Shown here piece by piece: positions 7,762 to 15,758 of a stretch of DNA of 64,000 bases. The translations under genes were made by a program, and so were the position numbers. How positions within the stretch are numbered: the first letter of the stretch is position 1; each line of letters opens with the position of its first letter. The stretch covers positions 496,001-560,000 of the forward strand of contig OZ244039.1 of assembly GCA_965215225.1 (NCBI GenBank). The letters run 5' to 3'. Below the pieces are notes generated by a model, which saw only the letters and a program-made list of their open reading frames with translations, did not search any database and had not been told where the DNA came from. The DNA comes from G965215225 sp965215225 (GTDB lineage: Bacteria > Pseudomonadota > Gammaproteobacteria > CBDBNL01 > JAAOII01).

Positions 7762-8712
7762 ATGAATGTTTTAGTTAAAGGAGTTGGTGTTTGCCTGCTT
7801 GTTTTATGCACAGGTGCTATGGCAAATGAAAAACAAGAGCCCTATAGGGTGGTAACTACCATTGCTCAATTGGCTGAACCGTTGAGTCATATGACCGGCG
7901 GTTGTGTGGCAGTGGAGAGCCTACTTGGCAGTGGGTCAGATCCGCATATGTATCGCCTTACCCGTGCCGATGTATTCAAGATGCGCTCTGCCGATATGTT
8001 GCTCTATGTAGGTCATCTCTTAGAAGCCCAGATGATCCCTCTGCTCAATGAGATGGCTACTACCAAGCCAGTCTATGGCTTGGGAGAGATGCTAATTGAG
8101 GAACAGCTACTGGAAGTGGCTGAGGGCATATATGATCCCCATCTATGGATGGACCCTTTGGTTTGGCGCGAGGTATTGACATTGGCAATGGCAAGGATCT
8201 CTGATGAGGTTCCTTCTTGTCGTTCTGCTATACAGATGGCTAGCCAAGACTATTTTGCTCGGTTAGATAGGATAGACCAGCTTATTGAGAACTCTCTTGC
8301 TAAGGTGCCACCCACTCAAAGACTGTTGGTTACCTCTCATGATGCTTTTGGCTATTTCGGTAGGAGATATGGCATAGAGGTTCTGGCAATTCAAGGATTG
8401 TCTACCGATAGGCAGGTGAGCATCCGTAAGCTAGACCAGCTGATTACTCAACTGGTTGAGAAAGATGTTGAGATGGTCTTTATTGAGAGCTCAGTGAGTG
8501 CGCGCAATATGAAGGCAGTGATTGAGGGGGCGGCAAATCAGGGACACTATGTCCGTCTTGGTGGCGTGCTCTTCTCAGATGCTATGGGTAGGGAAGGCAC
8601 TAGGGAAGGGACCTATCTGGGTATGCTGGCTCACAATGTTAACCTGATTGCTTCTTCTTTCGGTATTCAGCTGAGTTCTCTTCATCTTTCCGAGCAGGTA
8701 CTGGGTCTATGA
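7762..8712 (+). CDS. Metal ABC transporter substrate-binding protein (ZnuA/MntA/TroA family)
   Basis: Periplasmic receptor for a divalent metal. The N-terminus is a Sec signal of about 21 residues ending at AMA. The four expected metal ligands are visible: His in SDPHMY, His in DPHLWMD, His in TSHDAFGYFG, and an acidic residue from FIESS or the Asp in LFSDAMG. There is no His-rich loop, which zinc-specific ZnuA proteins usually carry, and the operon ends with an MntR-type regulator. Manganese or iron is therefore as likely as zinc. ATPase, two permeases and the regulator follow on the same strand. Confidence 0.9.
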   Translation: MNVLVKGVGVCLLVLCTGAMANEKQEPYRVVTTIAQLAEPLSHMTGGCVAVESLLGSGSDPHMYRLTRADVFKMRSADMLLYVGHLLEAQMIPLLNEMATTKPVYGLGEMLIEEQLLEVAEGIYDPHLWMDPLVWREVLTLAMARISDEVPSCRSAIQMASQDYFARLDRIDQLIENSLAKVPPTQRLLVTSHDAFGYFGRRYGIEVLAIQGLSTDRQVSIRKLDQLITQLVEKDVEMVFIESSVSARNMKAVIEGAANQGHYVRLGGVLFSDAMGREGTREGTYLGMLAHNVNLIASSFGIQLSSLHLSEQVLGL

Positions 8713-8758
8713 GACGGCTAGTTGGTGGCGTGTTCTTCTCTGACTAAGTATTGGATCT
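8713..8758 (+). repeat. Decayed duplicate of pieces of the preceding gene
   Basis: The gap between receptor and ATPase genes repeats two pieces of the receptor gene. The word ggtggcgtgttcttctc copies 8563-8579 almost exactly, and gtattggatctatga copies the end of the gene. It looks like the relic of a junction duplication. Confidence 0.6.
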
Positions 8759-9463
8759 ATGAAGAGGTTAATTGATTGTCAGAAGCTGAGTGTTTCTTAT
8801 GGCAGTAGATTAGCGCTTGGCCCTTTCAACTGCTCCTTGCCAGCCAATAGCAGAGTGGCCATTTTAGGACCCAATGGCGGTGGCAAGAGCACCTTTCTGA
8901 AAGCACTCTTGGGGACGGTCAATTATCGGGGAACCATAGAGAATAAGGCAAAGACAATTGCCTATATCGCCCAGCGCCAAGAGGTAGATTGGAACTTCCC
9001 GCTTACTGCTTTGGATGTGACCATGATGGGGTTGTATAGGAGAACAGGGTGGTTTCGCCAGCTAGGACAAGAACAACAGGCTGCCGCTCGGCGCGCCCTG
9101 GCACGCTTGGCAATGGAAGAACAAGCAGGTAGTCTAATAGGATCTCTTTCGGTTGGGCAACAACAAAGAGTATTTATTGCCAGAGCCATAGTAGATATTG
9201 AAGCAGACCTCTTTCTTTTTGATGAGCCTTGCGCTGGGGTTGATGCTTTCACTGAGGAGATCATCTATCAAATCTTTACCCAACTGATAGAGGAAGGCAA
9301 GAGTATTCTGTGCGTTCATCATGATCTGCGCAGTGCAGTCGCTCACTTTGATGAGGCGATATTGCTGAACCGAGAACTAGTTGCCAGCGGCCCTATAAAG
9401 AAAGTGCTTAGCCCTTCTTATCTTAACCATGCTTATCGGCTGCCGACCAAACAATCCGCTTGA
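8759..9463 (+). CDS. Metal ABC transporter ATP-binding protein
   Basis: Cytoplasmic ATPase of the metal importer, 234 residues. All nucleotide-binding elements are present in order: Walker A GPNGGGKST, Q-loop IAQRQEVDWNFPLT, signature LSVGQQQRVFIARA, Walker B LFLFDEP and the switch histidine in CVHHDLRS. The Q-loop region (VDWNFPLTALDVTMMGLY) is typical of MntB/ZnuC-like ATPases. ATG at 8759 follows the decayed repeat. It should pair with the two membrane proteins downstream. Confidence 0.94.
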   Translation: MKRLIDCQKLSVSYGSRLALGPFNCSLPANSRVAILGPNGGGKSTFLKALLGTVNYRGTIENKAKTIAYIAQRQEVDWNFPLTALDVTMMGLYRRTGWFRQLGQEQQAAARRALARLAMEEQAGSLIGSLSVGQQQRVFIARAIVDIEADLFLFDEPCAGVDAFTEEIIYQIFTQLIEEGKSILCVHHDLRSAVAHFDEAILLNRELVASGPIKKVLSPSYLNHAYRLPTKQSA

Positions 9464-9506
9464 TATGGCTGGCTCTTTCTCTTCAGGTGACTGATATCCT
9501 TTCGTC

Positions 9507-10379
9507 ATGCTAGACATAATGGAAGCTCTGTTTTTGAGTGGTTCTTATAATGCTCGCTTGGTATCCCTAGCGACTTCCACTGGTGGTTTGGCAGTCGGTT
9601 GCCTAGGGGTCTATCTCCTTTATAGACGCAAATCCTTAGTAGCCGATGCACTTAGTCATGCCACCTTGCCTGGTGTGGCGATAGGGTTTATTTTGGCTTA
9701 TTTGCTATTGGGTGAGGGGCGTAATGAGTGGTTTATTTTCGGTGGCGCTTTCGTTTCTATGTTAATTGCCCTGCTCTTTATTCAGTATCTTAATCGGTGG
9801 ATTAAGCAGGATAGCTCCATCGCACTGGCGCTTAGTGGCTTTTATGCTCTGGGGGTTGCCCTGTTGAGCTATATTCAATCCATGCCATCAGGGGCATCGG
9901 CTGGGTTGGAGACCTTTATCCTTGGTCAAAGCGCTACTATTAATCTGGCGGAGGCGCGTCTCATTAGTGGCGGAGCTCTTTTGGTCTTGATAGTGAGTCT
10001 CTTGTTTCATAAGGAATGGACTCTGCTCTGCTTTGACCCTTCCTATGCCCTTAGCCAAAAATACCCATTGAGTCTTTTGGATTTCTCTCTGATGATTTGC
10101 GCTGGGATAGTGATTGCCATAGGTATTAAATCGATGGGACTGATTCTCATTGTAGCCCTATTGACCATTCCTGCCCTAACTTCTAGCCTAATGGCGAGGA
10201 GCTGGCGCAGTTGTATATTGATAGCGGGATTGCTTGCCGCTTTGGCTTCTCATATTGGCACTGCCATCAGTGTGGGCTTAGAAGGGGTGCCATCTGGGGT
10301 GGCAATAGTTTTGGTATCTAGTGTCTTTTATCTGATTGTATTTAGCCGTAATGTCTTGGCAAGATTTTTTACTCATTGA
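9507..10379 (+). CDS. Metal ABC transporter permease (ABC-3 family), first copy
   Basis: Inner-membrane permease of 290 residues with about eight or nine hydrophobic segments. The family signature near residues 45-60 is ALSHATLPGVAIGF, and the later SMGLILIVALLTIPAL is the conserved cytoplasmic-loop region. Its last 29 bases overlap the start of what was once the next permease gene (ATG at 10351). That overlap is the seed of the tandem duplications that follow. Confidence 0.93.
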   Translation: MLDIMEALFLSGSYNARLVSLATSTGGLAVGCLGVYLLYRRKSLVADALSHATLPGVAIGFILAYLLLGEGRNEWFIFGGAFVSMLIALLFIQYLNRWIKQDSSIALALSGFYALGVALLSYIQSMPSGASAGLETFILGQSATINLAEARLISGGALLVLIVSLLFHKEWTLLCFDPSYALSQKYPLSLLDFSLMICAGIVIAIGIKSMGLILIVALLTIPALTSSLMARSWRSCILIAGLLAALASHIGTAISVGLEGVPSGVAIVLVSSVFYLIVFSRNVLARFFTH

Positions 10380-10596
10380 TTTCGCCCCCCTGCTAGCGGC
10401 GATTCTGACCAGCCTATGTTGTTCGCTCTGCGGCAACTTCCTAGTTCTGCGCGGCCAGAGTATGGGATGCCATCTCCCATATAGTTTTGCCCGGGATTGC
10501 CTATCTGCTTTCCGGATTGGTGTCCTTCTTTTATATGTTTTGGGGGGCAATAGGGGACAGCAGCTTGCTTGGTGTCTTTTATCTGATTGTGTTTGA
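10351..10596 (+). pseudogene. Junction mini-ORF 1: truncated, frameshifted permease N-terminus
   Basis: Encodes 81 residues starting MSWQDFLLIDFAPLL, the same as the intact permease at 11089. After GQSM the frame is lost because 5-6 base pieces are missing twice compared with the intact gene. It then runs out of frame through a copy of the end of permease 1 and stops in TGATG, overlapping the next mini-ORF start. Confidence 0.8.
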
Positions 10597-10847
10597 TGTC
10601 TTGGCAAGATTTTTTACTCATTGATTTCGCCCCCCTACTAGCGGCTATCCTAACCAGTCTATATTATTCGCTCTGCGGCAACTTCCTAGTTCTGCGCGGC
10701 CAGAGTATGGGATGCTATTTCCCATATAGTTTTGCCCGGGATTGCCTATCTGCTTTCTGGTCTGGTGTCCTTCTTTTATATGTTTTGGGGGGCAATAGGG
10801 GACGGCAGCCTGCTTGGGTCCAGTGTCTTTTATCTGATTGTGTTTGA
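10596..10847 (+). pseudogene. Junction mini-ORF 2: truncated, frameshifted permease N-terminus
   Basis: Second tandem copy (period about 250 bp) with the same internal deletions as copy 1, so the damage came before the amplification. It starts in the TGATG that ends copy 1 and ends in the TGATG that starts copy 3. Confidence 0.8.
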
Positions 10848-11089
10848 TGTCTTGGCAAGATTTCTTACTCATTGATTTCGCCCCTCTGTTGGCGGCTATC
10901 CTGACCAGCCTATGCTGCTCGCTCTGTGGCAATTTTCTAGTTCTGCGCGGCCAGAGTATGGGATGCCATCTCCCATATAGTTTTGCCCGGGATTGCCTAT
11001 CTGCTTTCCGGATTGGTATCCTTCCTTTATATGTTCTGGGGGGCAATAGGGGACGGCAGCCTGCGTCCAGTGTCTTTTATCTGGTTTAA
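10847..11089 (+). pseudogene. Junction mini-ORF 3: truncated, frameshifted permease N-terminus
   Basis: Third tandem copy, ending in TAATG, whose ATG is the start of the intact permease. The stop-start overlaps keep a continuous chain of coupled reading frames from permease 1 to permease 2 despite the insertions. Confidence 0.8.
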
Positions 11090-12000
11090 TGTCTTGGCAA
11101 GATTTCTTACTCATTGATTTCGCTCCTCTGCTAGCGGCTATCCTAACCAGCCTATGTTGTTCGCTCTGTGGCAACTTCCTGGTTCTGCGCGGCCAGAGCA
11201 TGATGGTGGATGCCATCTCCCATATAGTTTTGCCCGGTATGGTGATTGCCTATCTACTTTCTGGTCTGGTGTCCTTCTTCTATATGTTTTGGGGGGCAAT
11301 GGCGGCAGCCATTCTGGGTATTCTGGTCATAGAAGCATTAAGTCGGTTCCATGATAGAGGTGCGGTTCTAGGGATGGTATTTAGTCTATTCTTTGCATTG
11401 GGTATTTTGTTGTTGGAACTATTTGTTGATGACCGAGTCCATTTGGATGTGCAGCATATCCTCTTCGGCAGTCTGGAGTCGGTCTATTGGTCTGGTCTGG
11501 GCGAAGGGGCTTCTCTTGGCATTCTCTTACAGACCCTGCCTACTAATCTCCTCCTCTTGGGCGGGGGATTGCTATTTTTGCTGCTCGGTCTTTTCCTCTT
11601 TTATAAGGAGCTGGTGCTGGTTTCTTTTGATAGCAAATATGCTCGCTCTCAGTTTGCTCATATTCGTTGGTTGGACTATGGTTTTGCCCTGGTGATTACC
11701 TTCATTATCATCTCCGCCTTTCGTCTGGTCGGTTTGATACTCATAGTGGGAATGTTTGTCATCCCTCCCCTTATTGCCTCCTTAATAACCCATCGTCTGC
11801 CGACTCGGATTCTGGTGAGCTGCGCTCTGGCAATAGTCCTGTGTCTGCTCGGCTATGGCGTGGCAGTCCAACTGCCTTTTCATTTAGTAGGACCTGAGCT
11901 GAGTTTTAATTTGGGAGGTTCTATTGTTTCCTTAGCCACTTTGGCGACTTTTGTGGTATTATTTGTTAAGAAGAACCTATGGCAGATAATTTTTCATTGA
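11089..12000 (+). CDS. Metal ABC transporter permease (ABC-3 family), second copy
   Basis: Intact 303-residue inner-membrane permease beginning MSWQDFLLIDFAPLL, with MMVDAISHIVLPGMVIAYL as the signature segment and FRLVGLILIVGMFVIPPL near the C-terminus. It probably forms a heterodimer with the permease at 9507. Start is the ATG in TAATG at 11087-11091. The last 22 bases overlap the regulator gene, so the regulator is co-transcribed with the importer it probably controls. Confidence 0.93.
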   Translation: MSWQDFLLIDFAPLLAAILTSLCCSLCGNFLVLRGQSMMVDAISHIVLPGMVIAYLLSGLVSFFYMFWGAMAAAILGILVIEALSRFHDRGAVLGMVFSLFFALGILLLELFVDDRVHLDVQHILFGSLESVYWSGLGEGASLGILLQTLPTNLLLLGGGLLFLLLGLFLFYKELVLVSFDSKYARSQFAHIRWLDYGFALVITFIIISAFRLVGLILIVGMFVIPPLIASLITHRLPTRILVSCALAIVLCLLGYGVAVQLPFHLVGPELSFNLGGSIVSLATLATFVVLFVKKNLWQIIFH

Positions 12001-12404
12001 ATAGTAGCGAGCGGTTTGACCGCACTCGCGCCGACCATCGCACCGAGCTACAAGAGGATTATGTTGAGATGATAGCTCAGCTGATTGATGAGAAGGGCGA
12101 GGCGCGGCCAGTGGATATTGCGGCAGCCTTTGGCGTCTCTCAGGCGGCTGTCACTTCCATGATTATACGCCTGTGTAAAGAGGGGTTGGTATCTACCGAA
12201 CCCTATCGTTCGGTCTTTCTGACCCCAGCGGGAAGCCGTCTAGCTGCGGCCTGCACCAAGCGTCATCAGTTGGTAGTTGCCTTTCTTCAAAGTCTAGGCA
12301 TAAGCAAAGAGGTTGCCGAAAAGGATGCCGAAGGAATAGAACACCATCTCAGCAAAGAAACCCTAACTCGCCTAGCAGAGTTCGTGAATGAGAAAAAGAA
12401 ATAA
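11979..12404 (+). CDS. mntR: Manganese-type transcriptional regulator (MntR/DtxR family)
   Basis: Metal-dependent dimeric repressor, 141 residues. An N-terminal winged helix (about residues 22-80: DYVEMIAQLIDEKGEAR, DIAAAFGVSQAAVTSMI, GLVSTEPYRSVFLT) is followed by a metal-binding dimerisation domain with KRHQLVVAFLQSLG and DAEGIEHHLS, which closely resembles enterobacterial MntR. The SH3-like third domain of long DtxR proteins is absent, as in MntR. It overlaps the upstream permease by 22 bp. The dyad at 7738-7753 is a candidate target. Confidence 0.88.
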   Translation: MADNFSLNSSERFDRTRADHRTELQEDYVEMIAQLIDEKGEARPVDIAAAFGVSQAAVTSMIIRLCKEGLVSTEPYRSVFLTPAGSRLAAACTKRHQLVVAFLQSLGISKEVAEKDAEGIEHHLSKETLTRLAEFVNEKKK

Positions 12405-12581
12405 GAATTAGAGCACACTGAAACGCGCAAACAATAAGAACAGCAAAAAAAGATTTTGGCGGTTCAACTGCTAATGGTTTTATTTCTATTCGCTTGAATG
12501 TAAAATAACAACCAATGTTAGAAATTCCCAATATGCTTGCGGCTATGGCTCAGCTTCTTAGTCGGCTCTGTTCTCGGCATT

Positions 12582-13424
12582 GTGAACTATAATACTTCTA
12601 TGCTGGTAAGCTTTTGGAATCCGTTTTCATTATCAAAGGGGATCATGCTGATTGCTCTTATTGTCTATTTGGTTGTTGGGTGCTATTTCGCTTTTGCTGA
12701 CTCTAATATTGATCTTGCTAAGATAGTATTTTTGGGAGGTATCATTGGTGCTTTGATATTAGGCTTAGCAGCTATTTGGAAGAAGGGAGAGGAGGTTTTG
12801 GATGACTGGTCATTATTCAAGCTTACTACACAGCTTCTTCTTGTTGCCTATTTGTTTGCTGGACTCTATATGATTTTGGTTGAACCTTCTATCTTTTCTC
12901 CTAAAAAGATGCTGATTTTGGGGGTTGCCATCGGCGTTTTGATAATGACGCCAGTATTTGTTTGGAAGTGGTGAGATGATTTCAAGGAAGAAGATGACCT
13001 TTCCCCAAGCGTTCTATGTGAGGTTGTGTTTGTTGTTTTCATTGTAGGTTTGATTGCTGGACTCTATGTGATTTTCGCCAAATCTAGTGATCATGCTAGG
13101 ATAGTAGTGCTATCGTGGGCTTGCCTTAGTTATATAACAATGTTCATGTCGCTTTTTGAGAGTGAAAGGATACTATTCCATCTATCCCAGGGCAAACATT
13201 CATCACCAAGATTTGCTCCAAGAATTACTATCTATGCCATCTATATGACTGCTGGTGTTGTGCTCTTTTCTATTTTTGCCCACGACTATTTTGGTCAGAT
13301 GTTATTTTTATGGATTATCATTACTGCTTTGATGATAGTGTTAATAGGTTTCCGCAATAGACCAGTAGAAAGAAGTCCCACCGACGAAAACGAAGCAATA
13401 GGCGCAAAAGGATCAATAGATTAA
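12582..13424 (+). pseudogene. Broken copy of an unknown polytopic membrane protein
   Basis: Nearly the same as the intact gene at 13456 along its whole length, but one codon equivalent to Trp (tgg) is TGA at 12972-12974. The reading frame continues unchanged on the far side to 13424, so a single nonsense base explains the break. GTG at 12582 lines up with the ATG of the intact copy. TGA is a normal stop in neighbouring genes (receptor, permease 1), so readthrough as Trp is not expected. The sequence is about seven or eight hydrophobic stretches; function unknown. Confidence 0.75.
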
Positions 13425-13455
13425 GAGTGCTATTCTTAAAAAATACCCATACAGA

Positions 13456-14301
13456 ATGAGCCATAGTCCTTCTATGTTGGCGAGATTTCGGAATCCGTTT
13501 CTATTATCAAAAGGGATTATGCTGATTGCTCTTATTGTCTATTTGGTTGTTGGGTGCTATTTCGCTTTTGCTGACTCTAATATTAATCTTGCTAAGATAG
13601 TATTTTTGGGAGGTGTCATTGGTGCTTTGATATTAGGCTTAGCAGCTATTTGGAAGAAAGGGGAGGTGATTTTGAGTGACTGGTCATTGTTCAAGCTTAC
13701 TACACAGCTTCTTCTTGTTGCCTATTTATTTGCTGGACTTTATATGATTTTCGCTGAACCTTCTATCTTTTCTCCTAAAAAAATGCTGGGGTTGGGGTAC
13801 ATCATCGGTGCTTTGATAATAGTGCCAGTATTTGTTTGGAAGTGGTGGGACGATTTCAAGAAAGGAGATACATTTCCACAAGATGCTAAGGTTATACCTG
13901 AGACTGTGTCACTTTATTTGATTGTGGGTTTGATGGTTGGACTCTATGTGACTTTCGCCAAATTTAGTGAGCATTCTAAGATAGTAGTGCTGTCGTGGCT
14001 TACCGTCGGTTCTATAACAATAATGATATCAGCTTTTGAGAGTCTTATGAATGCATCCCAGAGCGGACATTCATCACCAAGATTCGTCCCGAGAATTACT
14101 ATTTATGCCGTCTATATGGTTGCTGGTGTTGTGCTATTCTCTATTTTTGCCTATTCTAGCAACTATTTCGGTCAAATGCTATTTTTGTGGATTATCATTA
14201 CTGCTTTGATGATAGTGTTAATAGGTTTCCGCAATAGACCAATAGAAAGAGACTCCACAGATACAAAAGAAGCAATAGGCGCAAAAGGATCAATAGATTA
14301 A
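13456..14301 (+). CDS. Unknown polytopic membrane protein
   Basis: The 281-residue protein has about eight hydrophobic segments and no family I recognise. Two halves with similar layout are visible: LIVYLVVGCYFAFADSN then LFAGLYMIFAEPSIFSP, and LIVGLMVGLYVTFAKFSEHSK then VVLFSIFA. The polar tail (RNRPIERDSTD onward) is presumably cytoplasmic. It arose with the broken gene upstream by tandem duplication of about 0.87 kb. No partner genes suggest a role. Confidence 0.7.
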   Translation: MSHSPSMLARFRNPFLLSKGIMLIALIVYLVVGCYFAFADSNINLAKIVFLGGVIGALILGLAAIWKKGEVILSDWSLFKLTTQLLLVAYLFAGLYMIFAEPSIFSPKKMLGLGYIIGALIIVPVFVWKWWDDFKKGDTFPQDAKVIPETVSLYLIVGLMVGLYVTFAKFSEHSKIVVLSWLTVGSITIMISAFESLMNASQSGHSSPRFVPRITIYAVYMVAGVVLFSIFAYSSNYFGQMLFLWIIITALMIVLIGFRNRPIERDSTDTKEAIGAKGSID

Positions 14302-14438
14302 GCGTGTTATTCTTAAAAAATAGCGATACAACAGAACCAAGTAGATAGACAGATAATGAGGTTGTTTTACAATAAGCAATATGTTTGGCAAAGGGCTGAC
14401 TTATAATGATATTATTAATGATTGTTGCATATTGAAAG

Positions 14439-15623
14439 ATGTTCCAAGCTCAAATAAATAATGACATAAATTATGAGAAGGCAAAAGGAAGAGACCATAA
14501 CCTTTATCCTTTACCTAACAAACTTTTCTCAATAATCTATGCCGACCCACCATGGGATTATGGTGGCAAATGGCAGTATTCTCGCCCTATTTCCGGCAGA
14601 GGGAGGTCCGCTGAGATAACTAGTGCAGCCCAGTGGAAGTATCCCACTATGACATTACAAGCATTGAAACAGATACCTGTCTATCAGATTAGTAAGGACG
14701 ATTGTTTATTATTCCTTTGGGCTACTTCGCCTATGCTTCAAAAGAGTATAGATTTGGGGACTTCGTGGGGATTTGGATATAGCACAGTGGCTTTTGTGTG
14801 GGATAAGCAGATACATAATCCAGGCAGATATACTTTAAGTCAGAGTGAATTATGTTTGGTATTTAAGAAGGGCAAGATACCATCCCCAAGAGGAGCAAAG
14901 AATATTAAACAATATATTTCGGTTAAGAGAGGTCAGCATAGCGAAAAGCCCATAGAGGTCAGGGATAGGATAACGAAAATGTTTCCTTCATTAGCTAAGA
15001 TAGAATTGTTTGCTAGGCCAAGTCTCTTAGATAAGAGCAATGACAACTGGTGTTTTTGGGGGAATGAAATTAATGCTAGGGATGAACTAAGTAAACGGGA
15101 TAAATGGCAAACAATAGCAGGCAGAGGGGGAAGATCAGCAGAGGACTGTTTTGAATTAGCAATGAGGCAGTATTTAGAAATGAAAAAAATGCCTTACGAC
15201 GTTATAAGGCTTCCAAATGTATTCAAAGATATTTACAATAAGGGTAAGAAAGTAAATGGAAAGACAATAGGGCGTCACGGCATAAAGATTGATTTTCAAA
15301 TTAAGAATATAAATACAGGTAGATCTGTGTTTATTGAAATGAAAAGACAAGATAGTGGTAGAGGCAACGCCCACGAGAGAGCTTGCAAGTTTTTTACTCC
15401 CGGATTATTATCTATTGGTAGGAAGAAAGCAAAAATAGGAAAGAAGCAGATTCCTTATGTCCTTATATTTTCTAATGGCATAGCTAGGGATGAGAAAAGG
15501 ATTGAAGAAATATCTTATTGGTTTCGTGATTATCCAGGGGTAGTGTTTTTTTGGAAGAAATTAACCGATTACAAGTCTTTAATAAAGCACTTTGATGACC
15601 ATATCTGGCAGCTACTAGAATAG
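14439..15623 (+). CDS. MunI-like DNA adenine methyltransferase fused to a MunI-like restriction endonuclease
   Basis: One 394-residue protein with two halves. Residues 1-215 form an MT-A70-type N6-adenine methyltransferase with catalytic motif DPPW at 36-39, and resemble M.MunI-type enzymes. Residues 225-394 resemble the R.MunI endonuclease. The PD-(D/E)xK triad D285...E300-x-K302 has the same 15-residue D-to-E spacing as MunI D83/E98, and is followed by the segment GRGNAHERACKFFTPGL, which recalls MunI almost word for word. Each half is close to the size of the stand-alone MunI proteins (about 200 residues), so this looks like an end-to-end fusion. By family, CAATTG is the predicted target; that is inference. 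TATAAT at 14402-14407 may be its promoter. Confidence 0.82.
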   Translation: MFQAQINNDINYEKAKGRDHNLYPLPNKLFSIIYADPPWDYGGKWQYSRPISGRGRSAEITSAAQWKYPTMTLQALKQIPVYQISKDDCLLFLWATSPMLQKSIDLGTSWGFGYSTVAFVWDKQIHNPGRYTLSQSELCLVFKKGKIPSPRGAKNIKQYISVKRGQHSEKPIEVRDRITKMFPSLAKIELFARPSLLDKSNDNWCFWGNEINARDELSKRDKWQTIAGRGGRSAEDCFELAMRQYLEMKKMPYDVIRLPNVFKDIYNKGKKVNGKTIGRHGIKIDFQIKNINTGRSVFIEMKRQDSGRGNAHERACKFFTPGLLSIGRKKAKIGKKQIPYVLIFSNGIARDEKRIEEISYWFRDYPGVVFFWKKLTDYKSLIKHFDDHIWQLLE

Positions 15624-15758
15624 ACCTTGTTCTATAACTCCCTTTCATAACTGTGCGCTATCACACCCTGAGGCATCGGCGCCTGTTTCTATGCTTCCTC
15701 TATAACTCCTTCATAACTTTTTTCACAAGCCTCCCCACAACTCCCCCTTTCAGCCCAT

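Noticed and set aside
12972..12974. TGA read as tryptophan or selenocysteine
   Set aside because: TGA ends ordinary genes nearby (receptor gene, permease 1), so the standard code applies, and no selenocysteine hairpin was seen.
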